Positions 18,245 through 26,501 of a stretch of 64,000 nt of DNA are shown piece after piece. The position numbers and the translations under genes were made by a program. The number at the start of each line of letters is the position of its first letter. Position 1 is the first letter of the stretch. The notes below the pieces were generated by a model that ran no database searches, was not told the DNA's origin, and saw only the letters and a list, made by a program, of their open reading frames with translations. The DNA is from Gemmatimonadetes bacterium T265 (GTDB taxonomy: Bacteria > Gemmatimonadota > Gemmatimonadetes > Gemmatimonadales > Gemmatimonadaceae): positions 806,001 to 870,000 of the forward strand of contig BPUI01000001.1 in NCBI GenBank assembly GCA_019973575.1, given 5' to 3'.

Positions 18245-19191
18245 CCGACCGTCGACACGGTACCGCCCAACGTGTCGCGACGGGCGAGGCGGCCGAACGC
18301 GCCCGCGTCCGCGAGGCGCAGCACGCGACCCTCGCCGACCTGCTCGGCGCGTACGCCGACGGGGAGCTGCCAGCCGAGTCGGCGGCGCGGATCGAGGCGC
18401 ATCTTGTGGGGTGCGTGCGCTGCCGGCGCGACCTCGCCACGCAGACGGCGCTGCGCGACCGGTTGGCCGCCGCCCCCGTGCTCCCCGCGCCGACCGCGCT
18501 ACGCGACCGCATCATCGCCTCGACGGCCGCGGTCCCACCGGCGCCGGAGCTCCTGGCCGCCCCGCCCGCGACGCCGACCGATGGCGTACGCGCTCCCCGG
18601 CCCGGCCGGCGGTGGCGGGCGGTCCTCGCGAGCGCGGCGCTCGTGGCGGCCGCCATGGGCGGTGGCGCGGCCGTGTGGCGGGGCCGACCGGCGGCCGACG
18701 ACGCGGGTGTCCCCTCGCAGCCGGCGCCGGTCGCCAGCGTTCCGCTGCTCGCCGCGGCCCTCGCCGACTACCGCCGGTCGACGGCGGGAGACCTCCCCGG
18801 CCGTGCGCGCGACCTCGACGCCTTGCGCGCCGCGGTCGGCTTCCCGGTCGAACCGCTGCGCGCGCCGGGCTTTCGCCTGCTCGCGGCGTGGACGACGACG
18901 CTCGACGGCGAGCCGGCGGCGGTCCTCACCTACCGGTGGCGGGATCGTCTCGTGGTGCAGTACCGCGTGTCGGAAGCGCTCTTCTTCCGTTACGCGGCGT
19001 TGCGGAGTGCGGCGGCCGCGCACCAGCCGCTGTCCGCCGTCGACGGCGCGCAGGGCGTCGTGGCGTGGCCGGAGGCCACGTCGGGGGTGGTGCTCGTGAG
19101 TGACGACACGCCGGCGCGATTGCTGGCCTCGGTGCGCGCGTTACCATTCGCCGCACCGCCCGCGGACCCGGCCCCGACGGCGGCGCCCTAG
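18241..19191 (+). CDS. Anti-sigma factor with zinc-binding ZAS domain
   Basis: A 316-residue membrane anti-sigma factor. The N-terminal cytoplasmic domain has ADGELPAE followed by the zinc motif H-x3-C-x2-C (HLVGCVRC, about residues 55-62), the ZAS fold that sequesters ECF sigma factors. One transmembrane helix follows (WRAVLASAALVAAAMGGGAAVW, about residues 121-142), then a periplasmic domain of about 170 residues that would sense the signal. Translation starts at the GTG overlapping the sigma stop. Such factors usually release sigma by proteolysis or conformational change; the signal here is unknown. Confidence 0.85.
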   Translation: MTDRRHGTAQRVATGEAAERARVREAQHATLADLLGAYADGELPAESAARIEAHLVGCVRCRRDLATQTALRDRLAAAPVLPAPTALRDRIIASTAAVPPAPELLAAPPATPTDGVRAPRPGRRWRAVLASAALVAAAMGGGAAVWRGRPAADDAGVPSQPAPVASVPLLAAALADYRRSTAGDLPGRARDLDALRAAVGFPVEPLRAPGFRLLAAWTTTLDGEPAAVLTYRWRDRLVVQYRVSEALFFRYAALRSAAAAHQPLSAVDGAQGVVAWPEATSGVVLVSDDTPARLLASVRALPFAAPPADPAPTAAP

Positions 19192-19280
19192 GCGGAGCGT
19201 TCACCGCATGCGGACGGCTGCTGCACGCGGCCGACCGCCGCCCACGCTTCGCCCGTCGCCTCCTGCGCCCCCTCGCGTCC

Positions 19281-20750
19281 GTGCCGCCGTTTCGCCCGCC
19301 GTGGGGTGTGCTCGTCGCGGCGACGCTCGCGGCGCGCGTGCTGGTCGCGCCGCTCGGCGCGCAGACCCGCCCCGACACGACCCGCCGCGCGCCCGGCGAC
19401 AGCGCGCGCGGGACGGCGGCGCGCGTCGATCCCGATTCGCTCGCCGCACGCCTGGCGCGCGCGGAGGCGGCGATCGCGCTCCTCCGCCAGCAGTTAGGCA
19501 CCGAGAGCGAGAGCGCGGTGCGCGCGCGCTCCCGGGTCGCCTTCGAGGTCTCGGCGCGCCTGCTGACCAACACGTCGTGGACGTCGCGCGCGACCGACGA
19601 CCGCAACGTGCCGAGCTTCGCCGTGCCCGAGATCCGGGCGCGCGCCGGCGGCGTCGTGGGCCTCTCCGTCCGCCAGACGCGGGTCGGCGCCGGGCTCGTC
19701 GTGCGCGGCGTGTTAGGCGGCACGCTGGACGCGGACGCCGACGTCGACTTCTACGGCGGCACGCGCGACGCGAACGGCGACCGCCCGCTCTTCCCCGAGC
19801 CGCGCCTGCGCACCGCCGGCGCGCGGCTGGCGTGGCCGAGCGGGTTCGTGGTGGTCGGCGCGGAGACGCCGCTCGTCTCGGACCTCGACCCGCGCAGCCT
19901 CGCCGCGGTCGGCGTGCCGGTGTTCGGGGCCGCGGGCAACCTGTGGAACTGGCTTCCGCAGGTGCGCGCGTCGCGCGAACTGGTGCGGACCGGGCGCGGA
20001 CGCGGCGCCGTGCGTTGGGCCGTGCAGGGGGCCGTGCTCATGCCGTACGCCGGCACGTCGTACGCCCCGCCGGACTCGACGCTCCCGCCGGCCGCGGGTG
20101 GTGACCCGTACGCGCCCTCGGGCGGCTCCGGCGGCGACGCGGCCGAGCGGTCGGGACGGCCGTCGCTTGAGACGCGGCTGCGCGCGCGGTGGGGACCGGA
20201 GGATCCCGACGCGCCGCCGCAAACCGACATCCGCGACTTCGGCGTCGGCGAGGGGCCGAGCGAGGTGGGCGTCGGCCTGCACCGGGGCTGGCTGCGCCTC
20301 GCGAACGTCGGGCTGGTGGACGCGGGAGCGGTGACCGCCGACGCGCGGATCGCCTTCGCGCGGCACTTCGAGCTGCGCGCGGAGGCGTACGGCGGGCAGC
20401 TCCTCGCCGGGCTCGGCGGCGGCGCGGTGGGCCAGAACTTCGGCGCCACCGCGCCGGGCGCTCCCGCAGGATCGTTCGGGTCCGCGGTCCGGACGGTGGC
20501 CGGGTGGGCGCAGGTGAACGCGCAGGCGACGCGCACGTTCGTGGCCGGAATCGGTTGCGGGATCGATCACCCGCGCCGCGCGGACCACCCAGACCGGGAG
20601 CGGAACGCGGCCTGCGCGACGCACGTGCGCTGGCAGCCGGCGCAGCCCCTCGTGCTCGGCGTCGAGTATCGCCGCCTCGCGACGCGCTACGCTGGCGGCC
20701 GCACCTTCGCGGCCGACCACCTGAACCTCGCGCTCGGGGTCGAGCTGTGA
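19281..20750 (+). CDS. Outer-membrane porin-like protein
   Basis: A 489-residue exported protein. After a signal peptide ending near PLGAQ comes a short coiled-coil (LAARLARAEAAIALLRQQL), then alternating short hydrophobic strands and Gly/Asp-rich loops to the C-terminus, which ends in a beta strand (FAADHLNLALGVEL). This plan, coiled coil plus beta-barrel, is that of DcaP-like or phosphate-selective-type porins. The GTG at 19281 is the only start giving a full signal peptide. It lies between the anti-sigma gene and the second cupredoxin, so its substrate might relate to the same stimulus. Substrate unknown; the family is inferred from architecture. Confidence 0.6.
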   Translation: MPPFRPPWGVLVAATLAARVLVAPLGAQTRPDTTRRAPGDSARGTAARVDPDSLAARLARAEAAIALLRQQLGTESESAVRARSRVAFEVSARLLTNTSWTSRATDDRNVPSFAVPEIRARAGGVVGLSVRQTRVGAGLVVRGVLGGTLDADADVDFYGGTRDANGDRPLFPEPRLRTAGARLAWPSGFVVVGAETPLVSDLDPRSLAAVGVPVFGAAGNLWNWLPQVRASRELVRTGRGRGAVRWAVQGAVLMPYAGTSYAPPDSTLPPAAGGDPYAPSGGSGGDAAERSGRPSLETRLRARWGPEDPDAPPQTDIRDFGVGEGPSEVGVGLHRGWLRLANVGLVDAGAVTADARIAFARHFELRAEAYGGQLLAGLGGGAVGQNFGATAPGAPAGSFGSAVRTVAGWAQVNAQATRTFVAGIGCGIDHPRRADHPDRERNAACATHVRWQPAQPLVLGVEYRRLATRYAGGRTFAADHLNLALGVEL

Positions 20751-20763
20751 GGCGCCCGCGGGG

Positions 20764-21489
20764 ATGCGGCTGACCGCGGGCGTCCGCGCCTGCGGGGTTT
20801 TTGCGGGCGCGCTCGCGGTAACGGCGCCGCACGCGCCGACGCGGGCCGTGGGCGACGTCCGGGGGCAGATCACCCTACTCGAACGCGACGGCGCCGCGCC
20901 GGCCGATCTGACGTCGACGGTCGTGTACCTCGAGCCGGTTGCGGCGACGGCGGCGTTGGCGAGTACGCGCAGCGCGTCGAGCGCCGCCGCGCCGCGTGCG
21001 ACCGAGATCGTCATGCGGGGGCGGGAGTTCATCCCGCACGTGCGGATCGTCGCGGCCGGCGGGGACGTCGCGTTCCCGAACGACGACCCGTTCAGCCACA
21101 ACGTGTTCAGCAACACCGAGAGCAACGCCTTCGACCTCGGGCTGTACCGCTACCACGCCAGCCGGAGCGCCACCTTCGCGCGGCCCGGCGTCTACCCGAT
21201 CTACTGCAACATCCACCACCGGATGGTGAGCTTCGTCGTCGCCGTCGCGTCGCCGTACGCGGTGTTCGCGGGGCGCGACGGGCGCTTCACGATTCCCGAC
21301 GTGCCGGCGGGCGCGTACGTGCTCCACGCATGGCACGAGCGTGCGGGCGAGACGAGCCGTCCGCTGACGGTCGGCGGGACGGGGTCGAGTGACGTCCCGC
21401 TCGCACTCGACGCGCGCGGCTACGTCGCGGCGCCGCACCCCAACAAGTTCGGCCTGCCGTACGCGGCGACGCGGGCGGACCGCTACTGA
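20764..21489 (+). CDS. Cupredoxin-domain exported protein (methylamine-utilisation-like)
   Basis: A 241-residue exported protein with signal peptide. Residues about 85-165 form a plastocyanin-like domain: FPNDDPFSHNVFS supplies the first His, and PGVYPIYCNIHHRMVSFVV supplies Cys, His and Met. A following segment (GRFTIPDVPAGAYVLHAWHE) looks like a carboxypeptidase-regulatory or SpaA-type beta-sandwich. Proteins of this plan are often annotated as methylamine utilisation or plastocyanin-like and frequently sit beside a porin and a sensor protein, as here. It begins 13 nt after the porin stop and ends 23 nt before the kinase gene. It is likely an extracytoplasmic copper or redox protein; its partner is unknown. 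Confidence 0.78.
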   Translation: MRLTAGVRACGVFAGALAVTAPHAPTRAVGDVRGQITLLERDGAAPADLTSTVVYLEPVAATAALASTRSASSAAAPRATEIVMRGREFIPHVRIVAAGGDVAFPNDDPFSHNVFSNTESNAFDLGLYRYHASRSATFARPGVYPIYCNIHHRMVSFVVAVASPYAVFAGRDGRFTIPDVPAGAYVLHAWHERAGETSRPLTVGGTGSSDVPLALDARGYVAAPHPNKFGLPYAATRADRY

Positions 21490-21512
21490 CGCCGCCCGCA
21501 GCAGCGGCCCGC

Positions 21513-23768
21513 GTGCGCGTCGCGACCCCGCCCCTCGCCACCCCGGCTTCCGGCACGGCCTCGTTCCCGCGTCCCACGCGCGTCCGACGTTTGGGGCTTG
21601 CCGGGCGCGTGTTCGCGGGCACCGCCGGCGTCGTCGTGGCCGTGCTCGTCGCCGCGCTGCTGGCGGCGTCGGCGTCGGTCCGTCGCGCGGGCGACGCCGC
21701 GGCGCAGCGCGGGTTGGAGCAGGCGGCCGACCTCGTCGCGCAGTTCCTCGCCGGGCGCGAACGCGCGCTCGCCGGCGGTGCGCGCGTGTTCGCGCAGGGG
21801 CCGTACTTCCGCGCTCTCGTCGCGGCGGAGCGGCGGGACGACGTGCTCGACCAGACGTTCGAGGGGGCCGAGCAGCTCGGGGCCGATTGGGTGTTCATCA
21901 CCGACGGGGCCGGCCGGCTGCTCGCGAAGAGCGACGAGCCGAGCGCCGTGGGCGACGCGCTCGGTGGACGCCCGCTCGTCGCGACCGCGCTGCGCGGGCA
22001 GGTCGCGAGCGGCTTCGGCGTCTCGCGCGATTCGCTGCTCTTTCAGGCCGTCGCGGTGCCGATCGCGGTGCCCGGCGCGGCGCCGGTCGGTGCGCTCGTC
22101 GCGACGAAGCTGGTCGACGACCGGCTCGCGAGGGACGTGCGGGCCGCGACGGCCGCCGATGTGGTGTTCTACGCGCTCGACGCCCGGAACGCCGCGCGCG
22201 TGGCCGCGACCAGCTTCGAGGCGCGCGGCGCGGCGCGGCACGCGCTCGCCGCGGCCGGTCTCGCGACGCGGCCGACGCGCGGCGCCGCCGCGCCGCGCGA
22301 CCGGCGTGCGCCGATCGTCGTCGACGGCGTCACGTACCTGGCGCAGGGCGGCGCGACGACGACCGCCGGGGGTGAGACGGTGGGCGGGTTCGTCGTCTTC
22401 CGCCGTCTCGACGTGGAGCGCGCGGAACTCGCGGGCGTGCAGCGGTCGCTGCTCGTCGCGGGCGGCGTCGGCCTGGTGCTCGCGCTCGGTGCCGCGTGGC
22501 TGACCGCGCGCCGCATCGCGCGCCCGGTGCGCGTGCTCGCCGACGCCGCCCGCCGCGCGACGGAAGGCGACTACCGCCCGGACGACGTCCTGCGCGCGTC
22601 GGGGCTCGCGGCCGACGACGGCGGAGTGAGCCGGGCGCCGGGGGACGAGATCGGCGCGCTCGGCGCGGCCGTCGGCGCCCTGCTCGCGGACCTGCGCGAC
22701 CGCGTCGCGCTCGACCGCGCCGCGCTCGAGGTCGTGCGCGCGCTCGGCCCGTCGGGCGCCGACCCGTCTGCCATCGACCCCTCTGGCGCCGAGTCGGGGC
22801 GAGCCGCGGCCCGCGGCGCACTGCGCGCCGGCACGCCGCCGCGCGCCGCGCGTGCCCTCGCGCTCCCGCACGCGGCCGGGGCCGCCGTGGTTCCCGGGGC
22901 CGTGCTCGCCCGGCGGTACGCGCTCGAAGCGGTGCTCGGCACCGGCGGGACCGGCGTCGTCTGGCGCGCGCGCGACCGCGAGCTCGGCGAGACGGTCGCC
23001 GTGAAGGTGCTCCGCCCCGAGATCGCCGCGACGGGCGGCACCGCGGCCGCGGACGCGTTGGAGCGGTTCCGGCACGAGCTGCGCCTCGCGCGCCGGCTGA
23101 CCCACCGCAACATCGTGCGCCTGCACGACCTGGGGCGCGACGCCGACACGACGTTCCTCACCATGGAGTACGTCGAGGGCGCGTCGCTCGCGGCGCTCCT
23201 CGCCGCCCACGGCGCGCTCTCCGCGGCCGCGGTGCTCGGCGTCGCGAAGCAGTTGGCGCGGGCCCTCGAGGTCGCGCACGCGCAGGGCGTCGTCCACGGC
23301 GACCTCAAGCCGGCGAACTTGCTGTTAGGCGCGGGCGGGGCGCTCAAGGTGGCGGACTTCGGCCTGGCGCGGCTCGTGCGCGCGCCGGCGCCCGCGGCCG
23401 GCGTTCCCGACATCGCCGGCGCCCCGGTCGGCACGCCCGCGTTCATGGCCCCCGAGCTCCTCCTCGGCGCCCCGCCCGGCGTCGCGAGCGACCTCTACGC
23501 GGCCGGCGTGGTGCTGCACGCGTGTCTGACGGGCGAGACGCCGTTCGACGGCGACACGCCGGTCGCGTTCTTCGCGCGCAAGCTCGACGAGGCCGACGAG
23601 CGCGGCCCGGCCCCGTCCGGGCGCATGCCGGCCGCCCGGCCCGCGGGCCCTGCGCCCGTGCCGGCCGACAGCATCGCGGCGGTGATTGCGCGCCTCACCG
23701 CCGCCGATCCTGCCGCGCGCCCCGGGTCGGCGCGCGCGCTCTCGGCGCTGCTGGCGGGCTTGCGGTGA
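21513..23768 (+). CDS. Transmembrane sensor Ser/Thr protein kinase
   Basis: A 751-residue receptor-type kinase with the sensor at the N-terminus. One helix at about residues 29-53, an extracytoplasmic sensor to about 307, a second helix at about 310-332, a HAMP-like stretch (RRIARPVRVLADAARRATEGDY), then a Hanks-type kinase domain at about 460-745. Glycine loop GTGGTGVV, Lys498 in VAVKVL, HGDLKPANLL (Asp597), DFG (Asp615) and MAPE are present. The usual HRD arginine is Gly, as in RD-minus kinases that need no activation-loop phosphorylation. The sensor part resembles those fused to GGDEF or histidine kinase outputs in similar porin/cupredoxin clusters; here the output is protein phosphorylation. 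Ligand unknown. Confidence 0.88.
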   Translation: MRVATPPLATPASGTASFPRPTRVRRLGLAGRVFAGTAGVVVAVLVAALLAASASVRRAGDAAAQRGLEQAADLVAQFLAGRERALAGGARVFAQGPYFRALVAAERRDDVLDQTFEGAEQLGADWVFITDGAGRLLAKSDEPSAVGDALGGRPLVATALRGQVASGFGVSRDSLLFQAVAVPIAVPGAAPVGALVATKLVDDRLARDVRAATAADVVFYALDARNAARVAATSFEARGAARHALAAAGLATRPTRGAAAPRDRRAPIVVDGVTYLAQGGATTTAGGETVGGFVVFRRLDVERAELAGVQRSLLVAGGVGLVLALGAAWLTARRIARPVRVLADAARRATEGDYRPDDVLRASGLAADDGGVSRAPGDEIGALGAAVGALLADLRDRVALDRAALEVVRALGPSGADPSAIDPSGAESGRAAARGALRAGTPPRAARALALPHAAGAAVVPGAVLARRYALEAVLGTGGTGVVWRARDRELGETVAVKVLRPEIAATGGTAAADALERFRHELRLARRLTHRNIVRLHDLGRDADTTFLTMEYVEGASLAALLAAHGALSAAAVLGVAKQLARALEVAHAQGVVHGDLKPANLLLGAGGALKVADFGLARLVRAPAPAAGVPDIAGAPVGTPAFMAPELLLGAPPGVASDLYAAGVVLHACLTGETPFDGDTPVAFFARKLDEADERGPAPSGRMPAARPAGPAPVPADSIAAVIARLTAADPAARPGSARALSALLAGLR

Positions 23769-23787
23769 ACGGAGACGGGCGGCTGCG

Positions 23788-24576
23788 CTACCGCGCCGCG
23801 ACCGGCGGCGCGCTCCCGGCCCGCGCCCGCGCCGAATCCACCATCGCCTTGATCGCGTCGAACGTCGGCGTGCCCTGCAGGAGTCGGTCGCCGATTACGA
23901 ACGCCGGCGTGCCCGGGATCTGTACCCGGTCCGCCTCGGCCCGGTTCACGGCGAGGCGCGAGAGGTACTTGCGGCCGTCGTAGCACTGTCCCCAGCGCGT
24001 CACGTCGAGGCCGAGCTGCTTGGCGTAGCCTTCGAACACCGGGCGCGGGTCGTTCGTCGCCTGCGTGTTCCAGTCGTTCTGCCCCTCGAACAGCCGGTCG
24101 TGCATCGGCCAGAACTTGCCCTGCTCGTCGGCGCACGCGGCGGCCAGCGAGGCGGCGGGGCTGTTCTGGTGTGCCTGCGTGACCTGGATGTCGAGGATGC
24201 GGTAGCGCGCGAGGCCCGCGTCAATGAGCTGGCGCCGCACGTCGGGCTCGGTCACCGAGGCGTACTGGCCGCAGAGCGGGCACTCGAAGTCGGCGAACTC
24301 GAGGATCTCGACTGGCGCGGTGGGGCTGCCGAGGGTGTAGCCGACCGGGCGCGCCCCGGCGGCGGCCGTCGCGGGCGGGACGACGATCGGCGCGGCGGTG
24401 CGGCTGCCGTTCTGCACGGCGCGCGTGATCGCGAACGCGCCGACGACGGCGACGAGCAGCAGCGCGAGGAAGAACCCACGCCGGCTGTTACCACCACCGC
24501 CGCGGCTCTGACGGACGACGTTCGGGCCGGCGGCGACGTTGCGGCCGGCGGGCTTGGCGGGGCGTGGGGCGGTCAT
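23788..24576 (-). CDS. Membrane-anchored DsbA/thioredoxin-fold oxidoreductase
   Basis: A 262-residue protein with one N-terminal transmembrane helix (RRGFFLALLLVAVVGAFAI) and an extracytoplasmic DsbA-like thioredoxin fold. The active site is FECPLCGQYA (CPLC); the cis-proline loop is IPGTPAFVIGD. This is the BdbD/ScsC-like group that forms or isomerises disulfides in exported proteins. A C-x-x-C with Pro-Leu is unusual but fits this group. The ATG overlaps the stop of the upstream small gene as ATGA, so the two are co-translated. It is convergent with the kinase gene. Confidence 0.85.
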   Translation of the reverse strand: MTAPRPAKPAGRNVAAGPNVVRQSRGGGGNSRRGFFLALLLVAVVGAFAITRAVQNGSRTAAPIVVPPATAAAGARPVGYTLGSPTAPVEILEFADFECPLCGQYASVTEPDVRRQLIDAGLARYRILDIQVTQAHQNSPAASLAAACADEQGKFWPMHDRLFEGQNDWNTQATNDPRPVFEGYAKQLGLDVTRWGQCYDGRKYLSRLAVNRAEADRVQIPGTPAFVIGDRLLQGTPTFDAIKAMVDSARARAGSAPPVAAR

Positions 24577-24878
24577 TCGCGGTCCTCCGGCGCGTCGGGC
24601 GTCCACTCGGTGGGGTGCCAGGTGGGAGTCGCCTGGGCGTCGATCGCGTCGCGCACCACACGGCGGCTGTCGGCCACCTCGGGCGTGTCGTAGGTGGCGC
24701 GGACCTCGTAGTGAAACAGCTCGCTGCGCACGTCGCCGAGCAGGCGCATGAGTTCGCCCGCGTGGCGCAGGAGCGTGCCTTCGTCGCGGAGCGCGCGGAT
24801 GCGATCGGCGAGCGCAACGAGCAGGGCTTCGAGGTTGCGGGCGCGCCCCGCGTCGTAAGTCTGGTCGGAGTCGGACAT
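24573..24878 (-). CDS. Hypothetical small protein co-translated with the DsbA-like gene
   Basis: A 101-residue soluble, charged, mainly helical protein (NLEALLVALADRIRALRDEGTLLRHAGELMRLLGDVRSELF, then VADSRRVVRDAI). No signal peptide, membrane segment or recognised domain is present. The stop overlaps the start of the DsbA-like gene. The start is uncertain: the ATG at 24878 is where ordered sequence begins, but no good ribosome site precedes it. Function unknown; its position suggests a partner or regulator of the oxidoreductase gene. Confidence 0.6.
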   Translation of the reverse strand: MSDSDQTYDAGRARNLEALLVALADRIRALRDEGTLLRHAGELMRLLGDVRSELFHYEVRATYDTPEVADSRRVVRDAIDAQATPTWHPTEWTPDAPEDRE

Positions 24879-24976
24879 CGGGAGGCGAAGAAGGACGGCG
24901 GGCCGCTGCGGGTAAGCTAGGCGCGCCCGTGCGGGCGCGGCATGTGGCGGCATGCGATCCGCATACCTTTGCGCCC

Positions 24977-25945
24977 GTGCGTGCCGACCATCTTCGTATC
25001 CCCGTGGGGCCGGGCTCGGTCCACGTCGAGCGTTACGGCCAGGGCGGGCTGCCGATCGTGCTCCTGCACGGGTTCGGGACCTGCACGTTCCTCTGGCGCG
25101 CCGTCGCGCCCGCGCTCGCGGCCGCGCGCCACACGGTGTTCGCCATCGACCTGCTCGGCCACGGCGAGAGCGATCGCCCGCTCGAGGCCGATTTTGGTGT
25201 GGCGGCGCAGTCGGAATACCTCGATCGTGCGCTCACCGTGCTGCGCGTCGCGCGCGCGCTCGTCGTCGGGGTCGACATTGGTGGAGCGGTCGCGCTCCGG
25301 CTCGCCGCGACGCGGCCGGACCGGGTCGCGGGACTCGTGCTCGTCAACGCGGTAGCCTTCGACGACGTGCCCGGCGAGGACGTGCGCACGCTGCAGCGCA
25401 ACACGGCGCGCTTCGTCTTTCGACTCGGCCGCGGCGTGTTCGGCGCGGCGCCGCTGCTCGCGCCGCTGCTGCGCGGCTCGGTGGCGCGCCCCGAGCACAT
25501 GCCGGAGAAGCTCGTCGCGCGCTACCTCGCGCCGTTCGTCGGGTCGGAGGGGGTGCCGCACCTGCTCGACCTTGCGCGCTCCTTGCGGGTAGAAGAAGTC
25601 GACGAGATCGACGTCGGCGCGATCACGGCGCCGACGCTGATCGTGTGGGGGGAGGCCGACCCGTGGCTCGACCGGTCGATCCCGGGGCAGCTCCTCCGCA
25701 CCATCCAGGGCAGCCGGCTCGAGCGGTTTCCGAACGTCGGACGGCTCGTCCCGGAGGAGGCGCCTTACGCGCTCGCGGCGACGATTGCCGCGCACGCGGC
25801 CCGCGTCGGGATCGAGGCCCCGGCGCCGTCGCCGGACGACATGGCCGAGGCCCGCGCGGCGGCGGTCGCGCCCGCCGCGGCGGCCGACGGCGACCGGCGC
25901 CGGGCCGACCGCGGCGGCGCCGACCGGCGGCAGAGTGACGACTGA
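24977..25945 (+). CDS. Alpha/beta hydrolase-fold protein lacking the canonical histidine
   Basis: About 322 residues from GTG 24977 (an earlier in-frame GTG at 24929 would add 16). Fold blocks are HGFGTCTFLW (oxyanion region), IDLLGHGESDRP, the nucleophile elbow VVGVDIGGAVAL and WGEADPWL. The elbow carries Asp, not Ser, as in haloalkane dehalogenases and epoxide hydrolases. The usual catalytic His (in GH-x-x-PEE) is replaced: the sequence reads NVGRLVPEEAP. So the classical triad is incomplete and the enzyme may be inactive or altered. The C-terminal 50 residues are disordered and charged. It is divergent from the small gene at 24573-24878. Substrate unknown. Confidence 0.8.
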   Translation: MRADHLRIPVGPGSVHVERYGQGGLPIVLLHGFGTCTFLWRAVAPALAAARHTVFAIDLLGHGESDRPLEADFGVAAQSEYLDRALTVLRVARALVVGVDIGGAVALRLAATRPDRVAGLVLVNAVAFDDVPGEDVRTLQRNTARFVFRLGRGVFGAAPLLAPLLRGSVARPEHMPEKLVARYLAPFVGSEGVPHLLDLARSLRVEEVDEIDVGAITAPTLIVWGEADPWLDRSIPGQLLRTIQGSRLERFPNVGRLVPEEAPYALAATIAAHAARVGIEAPAPSPDDMAEARAAAVAPAAAADGDRRRADRGGADRRQSDD

Positions 25946-26044
25946 CGGTCGAGGAGAGTTCGACCGAACGTCGGCGCTGCGGTCGGCCCGGCGCGGGCGT
26001 CACGGTCCTGCCACGGCGCCCGGTTTTCGGGCCGCCGCGCGCGG

Positions 26045-26119
26045 GCCGGCTAGGATCTGGCGTGCTATTTCGTTAGATTTAGAGATCAATTCCTAACCAT
26101 TCGTCCGCAACCCGATTAC
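26045..26119 (+). promoter_or_regulatory. A/T-rich promoter region of the following small gene
   Basis: The 174-bp gap before the 26120 gene is ordinary GC-rich DNA up to about 26060, then turns A/T-rich (GCTATTTCGTTAGATTTAGA and CAATTCCTAACC). Such a drop in GC right before an ATG is typical of a promoter in this genome. I cannot place exact -35 and -10 boxes. Confidence 0.35.
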
Positions 26120-26410
26120 ATGAGCCGAGTGAGACAGCAAGCGGGCGGTACGGCCGTCCGACCCCGTCGCGAGCCGACCGTCCCGACCCCGTTCGAAGAG
26201 GCCCGCGACGAGCTGTTCCAGCACGTGATGTCGTGCGGCGTCATCGGCGCCGAGCCGGAGCACCAGAAGGAGTGGTTCGACGCCACGATGGCGTATATGA
26301 CCGACCGCTTCTCCGAACTCGCGCCCGCGCAGTTGCGCGAGCTCCGCACCCTGGGCGAGCGCTTCGCGCAGCCGCCCAAGCGGCAGCAGGTCGCGACGAC
26401 CGTCGCGTAA
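26120..26410 (+). CDS. Hypothetical small soluble protein
   Basis: A 96-residue protein, probably cytoplasmic. Residues 24-90 form two helices (TPFEEARDELFQHVMSCGVIGAEPEHQKEWFDATMAYMTDRF and LAPAQLRELRTLGERFAQPP). It has its own A/T-rich promoter region and a strong hairpin terminator, so it is a single-gene unit and probably well expressed. I recognise no family; the regular helices and acidic/aromatic pattern suggest a small regulatory or stress protein, but there is no direct evidence of function. Confidence 0.65.
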   Translation: MSRVRQQAGGTAVRPRREPTVPTPFEEARDELFQHVMSCGVIGAEPEHQKEWFDATMAYMTDRFSELAPAQLRELRTLGERFAQPPKRQQVATTVA

Positions 26411-26428
26411 CGCCCCGCACGACCGCAG

Positions 26429-26459
26429 CGCCCCCGCCCGAGCGGGGGCGTTCGCATTT
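26429..26459 (+). terminator. Hairpin terminator after the 26120 gene
   Basis: Perfect 9-bp stem CGCCCCCGC (26429-26437) and GCGGGGGCG (26442-26450) with a 4-nt CCGA loop, followed by TTCGCATTT. It lies 19 nt after the TAA stop. The T-tract is interrupted, but the stem is very stable. Confidence 0.75.
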
Positions 26460-26501
26460 GCGACCCGGCCCGGCCGCGAGCCTAACGCGGGCGCGCCACG
26501 G

